A stretch of DNA of 64,000 nt. It comes from Branchiostoma floridae (Eukaryota; Chordata; Leptocardii; Amphioxiformes; Branchiostomatidae). Position 1 is the first letter of the stretch, and each line of letters begins with the position of its first letter. Where the stretch lies: contig NC_049988.1 of NCBI RefSeq assembly GCF_000003815.2, positions 16,205,778-16,269,777 on the forward strand, in the 5' to 3' direction. The notes beneath the pieces are model-generated. The model made no database searches and was not told where the DNA came from. It saw nothing but the letters and a program-made list of their open reading frames with translations. Below are positions 49,101-57,111 of the stretch, in pieces. The translations under genes were made by a program, and so were the position numbers.

Positions 49101-50189
49101 GTGTTTCGGGCGACAATGGCCCTGAAGGAATCACAATTTCCGACAAAGTGTTTTTGTTGGTCTCTATTCACAGTTCATTGAACCTTAACATCGTAGAGAA
49201 TTGGGAATTCGACGACTGCTTGTAAACATGTTTACTGTTCACTTAAGAGGCGCAAGTATGCTCAGTTTTTCTACCTACAGCTTGCCCCACGGTCAGTCCG
49301 TACAAAGTACATTGACCCTTGAGATAACAAGTAACGTCAATAAAAAAATATGTTATCTTAAAAGTACAGCTGGATTCTCATTGATTTAGCACCGAAGATG
49401 TTATATATCGAATATCGACATTGAAAAAAGAACAACCACCAATGTATGATTGATAATGTCAACCATCTTTGTGCACGTATCTGTTGTAAGCTTAATCCAA
49501 TGCCTTGCCCACAACGATTGGTTTAATTGCTGTCAAAGCATATTATAACGCCTTGATAGGTTTACTTCCTTGAAAGTAAAAAAGAAGACCACAAAAAAGA
49601 ACTCTGGCTTATCAATGGTTGTTCATTTCTTTATGTTCCTACAGCGTTCAAGTTCACGCTGGATCCCGACACAGCCCACCCTGATCTGGACATCTCTGAC
49701 GACGGCTGCTCGGTGACGTACGACTCGGCCGGATCGTCCCGCCGGAACGTTCCGACGCGCCCCGAGCGCTTCACGGATTACGTCGCCGTTCTGGGCAACT
49801 CCGTGGTGAGCCAGGGACGTCACTACTGGGAGATCGACGTCAGTAAGAGTCGGGGGTACCGCATCGGCGTGGCGTACAGATCCACGCCCAGGAACGAGTA
49901 CATCGGGAGCAACAACTCCTCCTGGGCGATACAGTGCCACAACAAGAGGTTCGCGCTGTGGCACCAGAACAAGTCGCAGACGATCCAGCTTTCCTCGCCG
50001 CCGTCTAAGATCGGTATACTGGTGGACTTCTCGTCAGGAACCCTGACGTGTATAACCATGTCACAACCAGGGAACAAGCAGCAAATATACTCCTTCCAGA
50101 CGAAGTTTAGAGAGTCCCTATGCCCGGCGTTTGCCGTGTGGGACAACTGTTTAACTGTCATCTCGGGTCTACCCACGCCAACCATTTAG
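36665..50189 (+). CDS. Midline-type E3 ubiquitin ligase (MID1/MID2, TRIM18/TRIM1 class), complete, 10 coding exons, 662 aa
   Basis: Coding exons: 36665-37110, 42706-42802, 43521-43634, 44327-44422, 44781-44918, 45531-45626, 46356-46512, 46910-47013, 47729-47924 and 49645-50189. The joined lengths total 1989 bases and stay in frame. Domains in order: extended RING (Cys10 to about 75), B-box 1 (about 114-160), B-box 2 (about 174-206), coiled coil (about 215-330), COS-like region (about 330-385), FN3 (about 390-480) and B30.2/SPRY (about 495-660). The start METLESEL-like context (MEALESELLCPVC) and the end ISGLPTPTI match vertebrate MID1/MID2, which are ~667 residues long. Known family members ubiquitinate targets such as the PP2A regulator alpha4 and bind microtubules through the COS box. 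By inference this protein acts in the cytoplasm on microtubules. It probably represents the single pre-duplication chordate gene, but orthology was not tested by a tree. Confidence 0.95.
37111..40435. other. MID intron 1, unique part
   Basis: Open frames here (for example 37167-37562) lack domains and splice context in phase. A two-copy direct repeat lies at 39581-39690, and an ATATATAT-type stretch near 38866. I see no nested gene. Confidence 0.5.
39581..39690 (+). repeat. Two-copy tandem repeat, ~53-bp unit
   Basis: GAGGTCAAAAGTAC, then TTTGTTATTCG.TGTTATGAG, then TTTG.TTCATGA occur twice in direct succession, at 39581 and 39632. The second copy has a 4-base insertion. Confidence 0.8.
40440..41035 (+). 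mobile_element. LINE 3' fragment (C-terminal ORF tail, 3' UTR and A-rich tail)
   Basis: A plus-strand frame reads WNGLDGNLRAMGRYVSQSSH then TTFKRQLLKYL and stops near 40748. This fits the weakly conserved C-terminal tail of CR1/L2-like reverse transcriptase ORFs (WN-LP....AS-L..FK..L). The following 3' region contains an internal ~80-bp duplication (TTGTATATAAGTTAT near 40783 and 40864), a GGGGAGACAA...TTGTCTCCCC dyad near 40955-41000, and ends in an (AAACAAAT)n-like tail. It is heavily 5' truncated and located in MID intron 1. Confidence 0.55.
41136..41275 (+). mobile_element. Second probable retroelement 3' end
   Basis: GGGGAGGAGGG and CCCTCCTCC form a dyad at about 41150-41195. The segment ends in an A-rich AAACAAACAAAGAAACAAATAAG tail (41250-41273), closely resembling the tail of the preceding fragment. 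Short, non-coding, and probably a related 3' fragment. Confidence 0.4.
41280..42700. other. MID intron 1, distal part
   Basis: No supportable gene or repeat boundary. The minus-strand frame at 42471-42698 has no domain. Confidence 0.45.
42706..42802 (+). CDS. MID exon 2: end of B-box 1 and start of B-box 2
   Basis: Acceptor CTCAG|GACTGG, donor AAAAG|GTATGT. 97 bases complete the split Arg codon and give residues up to 181. Encodes GKTAFADHKFV (His158 as a late B-box 1 ligand) and LMCTEHREEK (Cys174, His177 as the first B-box 2 ligands). Too short to stand out as an open frame; found by phase and by alignment to the MID family. Confidence 0.92.
43214..43444. mobile_element. MITE, ~231 bp, in MID intron 2
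   Basis: Ends are inverted repeats of ~40 bases: TGGTATCTCACTGTACTTG at the left, and the complement of the right end TGGTATCTTACTACACTTG. Each is followed inward by CACTGC(G/A)GGGTTC. The interior block (43329-43395, GACTTAGAAGAC.ACAAAA) is shared with the element at 58065-58277. It ends 76 bp before exon 3. Confidence 0.75.
43521..43634 (+). CDS. MID exon 3: B-box 2
   Basis: 38 codons, phase 0 at both ends. Contains VNLFCVTDD, CSLCKLVGRHKEHEV: ligands Cys186, Cys194, Cys197, His203 and His206. This stretch is nearly identical to vertebrate MID B-box 2. Acceptor CATAAG|GTGAAC has a weak pyrimidine tract; donor CAGAAG|GTGAGG. Confidence 0.95.
43681..43770 (-). mobile_element. LINE 3' tail, heavily truncated, in MID intron 3
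   Basis: TCAATAAAGACCTTTACTGCACATTTTGCC..CGGGCTAAGTACAGGTC matches the terminal ~60 bases of the LINE at 28579 (there near 28579-28640) in the same orientation. Only 3' UTR sequence is present, 47 bases past the exon 3 donor. Confidence 0.75.
43890..43934. repeat. Hairpin, ~19-bp stem
   Basis: TAGTGAATTAATGGGATAG pairs with CTATCTCATTAATTCACTA with one mismatch. Related TAATGAGAT/ATCTCATTA pairs recur near 44098-44128, and CTATCTCAATAATTCACTA near 44182. They form a small cluster of inverted repeats in MID intron 3. Confidence 0.75.
44327..44422 (+). CDS. MID exon 4: coiled coil
   Basis: 32 codons (EKLAKDVQELVGINTEMVHY... ), phase 0. Heptad-like hydrophobic spacing fits the first part of the B-box C-terminal coiled coil that mediates dimerisation. 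Acceptor GTGCAG|GAG, donor GTGGAG|GTACGT. Confidence 0.92.
44781..44918 (+). CDS. MID exon 5: coiled coil
   Basis: 46 codons, phase 0. A charged helical segment with EFSRLRMIVDEREKAMVGKL. Acceptor TCCTTCAG|CAA, donor CAACAG|GTACCG. Confidence 0.93.
44962..45127. mobile_element. MITE with long inverted ends in MID intron 5
   Basis: The left arm begins CAGGCTCCCCAGGTCGCTGG, and the complement of the right arm begins CAGGCTCCCCAGGTCGCGGG. Pairing continues through GAAAAATA and AATTGGC over ~45 bases. TCTATACC occurs just outside both ends (near 44945 and 45133) and may reflect a target duplication, but this is not certain. No coding content. Confidence 0.7.
45531..45626 (+). CDS. MID exon 6: coiled coil
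   Basis: 32 codons, phase 0. Encodes VAVYRKTLEGTTAAVTYAQE then ALKEPNEGCFLQ, matching the MID region ending in ARFLQ. Acceptor TTTCCAG|GTT, donor TTGCAG|GTAATG. Confidence 0.9.
45918..46060. mobile_element. Foldback element with ~55-bp arms in MID intron 6
   Basis: The left arm runs GCAGAGGTTAGGCTCCGGC... TTTTTATCGGGCTT (45918 to about 45975). The right arm is its near-complete reverse complement (about 46003-46060), with a ~27-base loop. ATATCATTGT flanks both sides (45899 and 46071), and CTCCAAGCAGA follows it on both sides, so ~25 bases are directly repeated around the insertion. Confidence 0.8.
46179..46245 (+). pseudogene. Partial duplicate of MID exon 7 (acceptor plus first 45 coding bases)
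   Basis: Bases 46199-46245 (AG plus 45 coding bases) are identical to 46354-46400 at the true exon 7 boundary, and the pyrimidine tract just upstream is also closely similar (AACCTCCTCCT... versus AACCTCCTCCC...). After 46245 similarity is lost. If spliced in, the frame continues for 43 codons and stops at a TAG near 46330. Its acceptor looks as strong as the real one. It could act as a poison exon or be a decayed local duplication. Confidence 0.9.
46356..46512 (+). CDS. MID exon 7: end of coiled coil and COS-like region
   Basis: 157 bases, ending in phase 1. Encodes TSKAISKRVRMAIDSTPSLQ and the acidic-hydrophobic segment FQIDFSNLVPMLGQLDFL, corresponding to the COS box that in MID1 binds microtubules. 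Acceptor TTCTCCAG|ACA. Donor AGAC|GTACGT; a second GT four bases later is out of phase with exon 8. Confidence 0.92.
46910..47013 (+). CDS. MID exon 8: first half of FN3
   Basis: 104 bases completing the split codon from exon 7, phase 0 at the end. Encodes PSTPEFLTDQCSAEESSVYL then RWQCKDVSAFDTYQ: the A-B-C strands of a fibronectin type III fold with the conserved Pro-x-x-Pro start and Trp. Acceptor TTTTTCCAG|TT, donor ATCAG|GTAAAG. Confidence 0.92.
47066..47690. repeat. Intron 8 tandem duplication
   Basis: Segment 47077-47247 (TGTGAATATAGTC... GGTCACTATATTCA... GTGGTCCTTATTTGGAGG) is repeated at 47491-47658 with ~15-20% differences. The intervening stretch (47250-47428) is unrelated. The same event duplicated the exon 9 acceptor region (next entry). 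Confidence 0.85.
47429..47475 (+). pseudogene. Decoy copy of the MID exon 9 acceptor
   Basis: TAACG-TG-T-TGC-TGACCATTCCCGCAG|GTGCAATAC at 47429-47475 is nearly identical to the true acceptor at 47691-47737. Only the first nine coding bases match; thereafter the sequence is intronic. Use of this acceptor would run through 31 sense codons to a TAA near 47560. Confidence 0.85.
47729..47924 (+). CDS. MID exon 9: second half of FN3
   Basis: 196 bases, ending in phase 1. Encodes VQYARSYAS... TISGLQPDTQYTFFVRAVNK then AGQTPRSEGLKV, with the conserved G-L-x-P-x-T-x-Y and F-R-V-x-A-x-N FN3 motifs. Acceptor CCCGCAG|GTG, donor CTGCAG|GTAACT. Confidence 0.95.
47980..48025. repeat. 11-bp perfect inverted repeat in MID intron 9
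   Basis: GAGGATCCGGC and GCCGGATCCTC flank a ~26-base loop. The nearby TATTTATTCGGATTCACAGAA resembles 44448-44470 (TATTTATTTACAGATTCACC), so this may be the 3' end of an antisense retroelement. Confidence 0.6.
48285..48737 (-). CDS. Cysteine-rich 150-aa reading frame of unknown function, antisense in MID intron 9
   Basis: A 150-codon frame from ATG 48737 to the stop at 48285 on the minus strand. It has ten cysteines, clustered as RTCYFTGECFTCNLFC and in the first 15 residues. Composition is not repetitive. The middle has an aromatic/charged pattern (KYFILHHDNGTYKERGYLNL). No signal peptide or transmembrane segment is evident. I do not recognise the family. It may be an exon, a captured mobile-element domain or a fortuitous frame. 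A possible acceptor (CACAATAG near 48718) would allow the frame to start inside as an exon. Confidence 0.35.
   Translation of the reverse strand: MSKCTIDECGPTQSCRFLTDVFNTSFGGEYYLYDRRQQVYHHKYFILHHDNGTYKERGYLNLVKYLGAPYGQYTHVSRDRAGARTCYFTGECFTCNLFCMTGKPPSGVNVSCNTPMLCSNDNLRKATLYCLTHTHREGPQYSFRQVWRVL
48740..49640. other. MID intron 9, remainder
   Basis: No further exon, repeat or RNA gene that I can support. Open frames are short. Confidence 0.45.
49645..50189 (+). CDS. MID exon 10: B30.2/SPRY domain and stop
   Basis: 545 bases completing the split Ala codon and ending at TAG 50187-50189. Contains the PRY/SPRY landmarks FTLDPDTAHPDLDISDDG, GRHYWEIDVSKSRGYRIGVA, WAIQCHNKRFALWH, KIGILVDFSSGTLT and CPAFAVWDNCLTVISGLP. 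Single-exon coding of the SPRY is usual for TRIM genes of this group. Acceptor CCTACAG|CG. The large antisense frames over this GC-rich exon are shadows. Confidence 0.96.
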
Positions 50190-50936
50190 ACTACACTTAG
50201 AGACAACCAATCCCGACGTATGTGCAAATGTTCGCAGTAAAGGCAATGTACGTTCAAGCAGATGAGTGGTTCGTTTTATACGTCTTTCAGATGGTATTTT
50301 CTCTTCACGTATAGTGAGGCACACTGTAGAAAAGAATTCGTCACCTGAAAGACATACAGGCATAAGCCGAGAGCACCCATCTGTTTGGAGCTTTACTGCG
50401 ATGTAACCTCCAGTCGTAGGAGTTGAGACAACAGTTCTAGAAGCTTGTGAAGCTCATGTTTTGTTACGATACCTGTAATTTCAGTAAAGTACGCCTGCTA
50501 CGCAAAAGGGCTTCCCTGTACAGGTACGCTGCTATAAAATGACAATAACTGCAAAATATTTCTAGATATAACTCTATAGCAAACTCGCTTGTCGCCATTG
50601 TATTATTGAGACTTAGACTGTATGTAGGGTGACGGTGCATGGACTTTGATAGATAATTCACAGTCAGAACTGTGCAATACTGTATAAGTGGGGCAAAACA
50701 AACGCGTTGGCAGGATCATTTGTACTGTGCAACAATATAAAAGTGTACAGCTTTAGGGGTGAGGGATAGAGTGTAACATTTTCTTAGCTGTACATATGTG
50801 CGAACTGTTAACAGATATACAGTACATAGATCGGTGCTGCAATATTGTATGGTATTATAGAAGTGCTACGGCTAAAGCCTTGAGAATTATCAAAGTAAAT
50901 AGGGATGTCAGATGCTAGCTTTTCTACAAGAATAAA
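50190..50936 (+). other. Probable MID 3' untranslated region with AATAAA at 50931-50936
   Basis: The first canonical AATAAA after the stop lies at 50931-50936, giving a 3' UTR of about 760 bases. No other poly(A) hexamer of that form was seen earlier. The end is inferred, not proven. Confidence 0.5.
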
Positions 50937-50944
50937 TATCGTCA

Positions 50945-52470
50945 CCTCACTATATTCGTCAAAAATCCATTTAAAAAACTGTTATGTACGCGTTTAAGTG
51001 TAGATTCTTTGTAAGAAATACCAAGATACATATTGTCAAAAAATGGCTGCCATGGCGGATAGTCATTCAAAATCAGGGCATGGAATTGTCTCCGTTTGTA
51101 ACGTTTTATGTTATGTTTTACCACGCCACATTTCATTGGTACTAAATGACCAAAGCTAGCTAAATATCACAAGCCATCATTTTTATTTGCTAACGTTGCT
51201 GTCGAAACAATTAGAGCGATGCGTCGAATGACGTCAACACGTAACTGTAGAAACATTGACAATGTTGAGAAATTCACGAGAAAGGTTCGCAAGGATACGT
51301 CGAATGAGAGAGAGAGAGAGAGAGAGATTGTTGAAGAAGTAAGAGAATCGTTTAGGGGAATGACATGGAATGGAGGAATAAAAAAGCGAGTGCTGTAAGA
51401 AATGTTGACAAATTTGTAGATTTGATCCAAGTAGATAAATGATTCTTGTGACATCAAAGGGGCTCCAGTTGTTGGACATCATGTGCCTAACGCATACTAC
51501 TATCACTTGATGAAGTAAATGTCAGAAAGGTAGATTTTGATGTTACACTATGAAGTTTTTGCGTCCTGCATTCGATCAAACTGAACTGGTAATAAGTCCA
51601 AAAGCGCATGCGCAGCGCAATGCATTGTGGGTGTTGTTTCAAAGTTGCATGCCCATGAGACAAACTGTACCACTTCTGGACATGTATTGAATACGACCTA
51701 CACGACCTGTTTACAAGTTAGGGGTCTTGACCTTTGACATATTGCCCACAATGCATTTCACTGCACATTCGTAGTTGGAACCATGGGATACAACTTGACA
51801 GCTCAAGGGTATTTGTGTGAGGGCTCAGGGCGAAAGGACATGTTTTACTTATGATACGAATAATGTGATGCGATTATTTCAGGGACGACTTTATGCTTCA
51901 TGAACTGTGCCTTCCCTGGAGTACAGAACATTCTTAGGAAAACGAAATGACATAAAAAGGAATAGGTAGTTATATCGCCAAGCTCTTCAAAAACTAGATG
52001 ACAGTTAAATTACACGTAACCAATTGATAAGTTGCCTACCACGGTGCCTGGGGCTTCTTGGTCATCATAACGAGATTCCAATTGTATTTCTAGCCTCGCA
52101 TTCGCTTGATGGTATAACGTTGCTGTCAAACCTTCTAATTCCTCTTCTTCTGACGCTTTAGTTAGCTGCTGTAGCGTCTTGGCGGGCTGAGATCTAACAC
52201 AGGAGATATTATGTTATTAACAGGGCGTCGCAGAAAAGGGGAACTAATTAAACAACCATTGCTCTGAATGTGATGATTATCATAAGCTTTGATAGACTGC
52301 AAGCATCCATGCCTTTCTTGTTCTTGCTGGATGTTGCTATCATAAGCAACAATGTCAAGAATAAAACCGTCGTACAAAGTACCATGTGTTCCTCTTATTC
52401 ATGTACTGCCTTTCATCGCGCCATTGTTTGAGTGACAATTAACTAGTCATCATTAACATAAAGCTCGTGC
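50945..52470. other. Intergenic, no gene seen; (GA)n microsatellite at 51306-51326
   Basis: A short AG dinucleotide run sits at about 51306-51326. The two minus-strand frames across it (51167-51506) are driven by the repeat and lack domains. Confidence 0.45.
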
Positions 52471-54955
52471 GATGCTGCACATCTTGCTGTATCTCAGTTT
52501 AAGTTACGTTTTGCAGAAACCATATTCTTACGACGACGAAATCAGGGAAGCCTTGTTGTGGTTGTCTAACCAATCATTTACAAGTTGGCGTAACTACGTA
52601 TACCACGAAGGCTGTATCGAATTCAAAGCACCGAGCTTATACTACAAACAGCAAATAGCCAAGACAGAACAACCATTGAATATTCTTAATCAGAGTGGTT
52701 TCTATCAGTGACCTTTGTCATGTTTTGACTGAAGAGATTTGAACCCAATGGCGTATATCTGAAATTGGTAAAGAGCCATCTAAGCCGAGTTGCCTGATTC
52801 CTTGCAGTAATATTGACATTGTGACCCACCATGTACCAACTGATGGGAATCAGTTACCAATACTTCTTACAAAACCAGGCTGTGGCCTTGTTGGAAAAAT
52901 TGGCCATGGAAGCCAAATATTCCAAATGGGGATGTAGGACCACTACATCTGTGCTGTGCGGTTGGTCCAGTCATCAGCAGGTTATCAGTAATTCTGACTG
53001 ACACCACCAGCCAGTAGCTGTATCGTGTAAATTGCCCCAGAAAGCTCAATTTAAGACTAACGGTACGGGGGCGATGTTCTTATTCACGTGCAATGACCCA
53101 CAACTCACTTTCCATTACCGAAGTTCAAACAGGTCGTCAAGGCCATGTTACCGTATTACATAATGTCCAATGCCATTGCTTGTGCTAGTAACACGACAGG
53201 TACCAGATTCTAGAAAAGGCTTTGTCCTTGACGAAGATGACTAATGTGTTGTTAAAGCGACAGCTAGTAAATACCAATCGCTAGGCCTTGACACAATGGT
53301 CAATAGATTGCTTGTTCAAGTTAGAAGACAGGTAAGTAGTAAATTAAACATGGATGAACTTGACGTAAATGTACAGACAAAAGCCGTACACCCAGGCATT
53401 GTTTTCCTTGCGTTTTATGACGCCTGACACCTACGTATTCTGTATGTAGACATGGCCATATACATGCATGGTGATGGTGAGAAAGTCCTCTTATGTTGCT
53501 TTGCACTGTGAATGACGTTAGAAGAATCCACGAACCCTGTAGAAGGCAGGGCATTGATGAAAAGAATCCTGGATATTCCAAGAAATTCCTTGACATTGCC
53601 TAAGATCTACCATCTTGTAGACAGATGTAAACTCTCAAGAAGAATAACCAATTTGGAAATCTTCCAACAGCTTTAGGAGACCTTCGGGGTGTCTACCTAT
53701 ATCAAAGCAAGACGATACCGTCTTTGAGGAGCAGCCAGTTTTCTGTCAGGGCTGCGGCACTTCAGACGACAAGTGTTCACAACATGCAGTCAAGCTGCCA
53801 CTTTCAATTTCTTCCGACCACAATTACCGCTTCCGGTGACCCCAAATTACCCCATCTATCCTGGAACAACTGTCATACATCTCCCGCGCCCCTCGGCCAT
53901 TCAGCCGACTGGGGAAGGATAACATTTAGACAGGGTGAATCCACATCGTAAACATTCAACAAACCGGCTGTCGGTGTTTACAAGAGCCGCTGAGTGATGC
54001 TTGAATCAGCCCTTACACCACCTCTGCCGGCTCTGGGATCTAGCTCTAGTTTCCAAGCAGACGTGTCTGCTGGATGAAAAAGAGAAGAATTTGGCCAAAT
54101 GGGACAAATGTGTTACTATGGATTTTCAGATAGTCGGCCCAACAGTTCACTCCTAAGCCATTTAACTCCCACTAGAATTTTATTCCTAACTTGGCCAAAG
54201 TCCCCTATTACTATTCGTCCATGAGGGAGTCTGGCAGAGACTTTCTAGCTCTCTTTGAAGTCATCACGACTTACCCCAACGTTTCTACTATTACGAACGC
54301 ATAGAAAGTTATTCTTAGCAACGGTAGAACGTTAAAAGTGGAAATATTTTGGACAACGCAATCTGTATGATATTGATATCTACTGCACTGTATTCCCACA
54401 TTTACATCAATATCATACTTTGAGCAGTAAAAACGGCACAGAAACAAGCCGCATGCGGATTCTTTAATTATTGGAACCCCAAAAAATTAGACCTTGATCC
54501 AGCAAGCTGACATTGAAGACATTCTTAAGGCACGGCGGCATCAAATATTTCCTCCTTGAATGTCGGTATGGCAGGGAATAGAGTTGCTTCATCGTTGTAC
54601 GTAGAAAAGTGCAAAAAGTTTACAGCCCTGAGTCAGGCACTAAGATCGATTGCCTGAAAAGCACAGCAACAACAAATTGTAGAAAAGTGGATCTTTTCGT
54701 CTTCCTCTATTTACAAACAAAGACGTCAATCCCAACTCGTTTAGATATAACCAACACCTAGTCTGGCTTTTTGAATTAGTCTCTTGACACAAGAACGTCG
54801 ATCGCTGTCGTTGTCACAAGTATGTTTCCTATGCCAGGTATGCATATACGTACTTGGATGAGGTTGTTGCATTATTCTGATTGATTTGTACCCACTATCT
54901 GATAATCGACTGAGAAGAAGTAATTATGTCTGATTGAATGAGAGCACGCCTGTCC
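52471..54955. other. Intergenic, no gene supported
   Basis: One 79-codon plus frame (52472-52711) could be an exon: TTTTGCAG at 52509-52516 is followed by an uninterrupted frame KPYSYDDEIREALLWLSNQS. No family is recognised and no partner exon seen. An AATATCATAC/GTATGATATT dyad lies near 54365-54420. Confidence 0.35.
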
Positions 54956-54959
54956 GCCA

Positions 54960-55296
54960 AAGAGGAAAACCATGGAAGCAGTGCCTGAAATGCAACGAAA
55001 AACTGATTGTATAAAGACTAACAACAGAAATTACACACAAGGTGCTAAAATGGCTTTGCCATGTCATAAGAATGGTAGACAAGTTGCCTTGACATGGAGA
55101 CCTGATGGTAAAAGGAAAGGAGGAAGCTTAAGACCAAAAGCCACGTGGAGGGGAACGGTGTCAGGCGACCTGGCGTCAATGGGGCTCTCCTGACGGTCTG
55201 CACAGACGGTAGCACAGGACAGACCCGGATGGAAGAAAAAAAAACAATTTGGCTTTATGTCTCACAAGGGATGAAGAGGATAAGTAAGTTCCTGAA
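54960..55296 (+). pseudogene. LINE reverse transcriptase C-terminal fragment
   Basis: Fragments in shifting frames match the typical end of certain non-LTR retrotransposon ORFs (ALTW.P.GKR..G.P..TWR.TV...L..MG, then W....AQDR..W, then ALC..RDEEDK stop). Seen here are VALTWRPDGKRKGGSLRPKA then TWRGTVSGDLASMGLS (55080-55190), RSAQTVAQDRPGW (about 55195-55230) and ALCLTRDEEDK with a stop (about 55251-55286). At least one in-frame stop and one frameshift break it. No upstream RT core is present, so it is a dead 3' fragment. Confidence 0.75.
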
Positions 55297-55299
55297 GTT

Positions 55300-56415
55300 T
55301 AACGATAAGCTAGTCCTTTGTCACTGAGTGATGGGAGACTGGTTGTAAACTGGGTCACTCCTACTCTTCATAAGTGTGCTGGGGTTTACCAGAGAGATAA
55401 GAAGAAACGGCCATGTCGACTCTGATCAGATCGTGGTCACGCGTGGACTGAAGAAGGATGGTTTCCTAACGAGAGAGGCACAGCGGGCACATCAGATGTG
55501 ATGTTGACCAGAGATCCGCAGCATCTATCCCATTTAGTTTCTCGTTTGTCACGCCTACCTCAATATCTGGTCGTTATTGTCCCGCCACTCTGCTTGCTTC
55601 AGATGATCTTTAACACCCATCATGTGCCTTAGCTTTTGGTGCTTTCTTTGTCCCAAAATAAATGTCATGTATGTCTGTTAATGTCTGCTTTTTGGCAAAC
55701 ATTACCTGGCGTTTACCATTATAGTTAAATCATACTTTTCGTGCAGTACATGTTCCTACATGCTCACGTTATGTCCCCTCTTATATTTTCATGCTGTAAT
55801 TTCAATGTCAGAGTTGACCAAATGTTCTCTGAACAGGATTCAATCCCTCTTCCAAAAATCCAGTTTTGGTCGCTGTACCGTTGCTAGCGATCACCTAATA
55901 GAGTGTCTGGGACCTTTAAGACTATTCATTACTTTGTAATGATCACGCTCACTCCAGAACCCCTTTTATTAGTTAGTTGACAAGAGGCTAGGCCCACACT
56001 CCACAATGCCAATGGCAAACTACTCCGATGGTGTTCATCCAATGTATTCGACCTTGACTTTCTCGGCTGCCTTTGTTGAGTCTAAGAGTGGCAAATTGAT
56101 TGGCTCGAACGTTCAAGTCCAAGAACTTTGACTACGTTCCAAGGACCACATGTTACACCTTCTCGGCGAGCGGAAATAGTAAAACACTCACACGTTTTCT
56201 TCAAGACATTAGATGTTATCGTTCATCTTGAGTGGACAACATCTTGAAGACGGTCGATCTTATAACCGAGAACCAGCTGTGAAGGGCCCGAGGTGTCATG
56301 CCAACATTTTTCTCCAAGTCATTATCTGCCTGTTCTGCTGGTACAAATAATAACACAAAGGTGACGTAAATCTTAATTCAAACCATTAGACCGCTATTCT
56401 TAGAAAATAAGCTGC
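55300..56415. other. Intergenic, no gene seen
   Basis: Nothing supportable on either strand. Confidence 0.4.
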
Positions 56416-56419
56416 TCAA

Positions 56420-56765
56420 CTACAGTCAAACATGTACTAATGATCAATTCTGCCTGGGGACCACCAAACCATTGATATACAATCCAACCTGAACCAGTGA
56501 TTAACTCTACATAAGGACTACCTGGCCATTGATCATTGATATACAGTCAACCCTGTACTAGTGACCATCTCTACATAAGGGCCATCTGGCCATTGATATA
56601 CAGTCAAACCTGTACTAGTGACCATCTCTACATACGGACCACCTGGCCATTGATATACGTATACGGTCAAACCTGTACATGTGACCACCTCTACGTTACA
56701 CAAGGACCATCTGGCCATTGATACACAGTCAGCTCTGTACTAGTGACCACCTGTACATAAGGACA
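56420..56765 (+). repeat. Minisatellite, ~60-bp unit, about 6 copies
   Basis: Units of the form CAGTCAAACCTGTACTAGTGACCATCTCTACATAAGGACCACCTGGCCATTGATATA (shown in parts: 'CTGTACTAGTGACCA', 'CTACATAAGGACCA', 'CTGGCCATTGATATACAG') repeat from about 56424 to 56765 with unit lengths of 56-68 bases. The first unit is the most diverged. The matching open frames on both strands are repeat artefacts. Confidence 0.9.
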
Positions 56766-56864
56766 TTATGGACACCTTTTCGGTGGTTCCTTACAGGATT
56801 CCTATTGCCATAGGTATTTAGAATCTTGTCTATTGTGACCACCTTTAATCATCTTTTAACCACC

Positions 56865-57053
56865 ATGGACAGATTTGTTTGTAAGCGTTTGAATCTTGAC
56901 GATGAATACGACGTGTCCTTACCCCAAAAAGTGTTTTCCGTTATCATATTCGACGTTTTTGCGTCTTGTAACACATTGAAATCAATTCTACGGAGTTTTA
57001 ACGAGGGTCGAATACAACACACACGACTCTACAGGAGGAGCAAGTTAGGGAAG
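56865..57053 (+). CDS. Candidate coding exon, unknown protein (weak)
   Basis: An ATG in optimal context (AACCACCATGGACAG) starts 63 codons that end at a good donor (GGGAAG|GTATGT, intron from 57054) in phase 0. The encoded segment contains SLPQKVFSVIIFDVFASCNT followed by a basic stretch. No family recognised and no downstream exon found. The frame would also run on to a stop near 57110. Could be chance. Confidence 0.22.
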
Positions 57054-57111
57054 GTATGTCCTTGGATCCGAATATTAAAAAGAACCTTGGACAAGTACAT
57101 AGCACAGTAGA

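Noticed and set aside
49623-50185. Antisense frames of 113 and 120 codons
   Set aside because: They lie exactly under the SPRY-coding exon and show no family features.
56536-56721. 61-codon frames on both strands
   Set aside because: They are repeat-derived peptides of the ~60-bp minisatellite.
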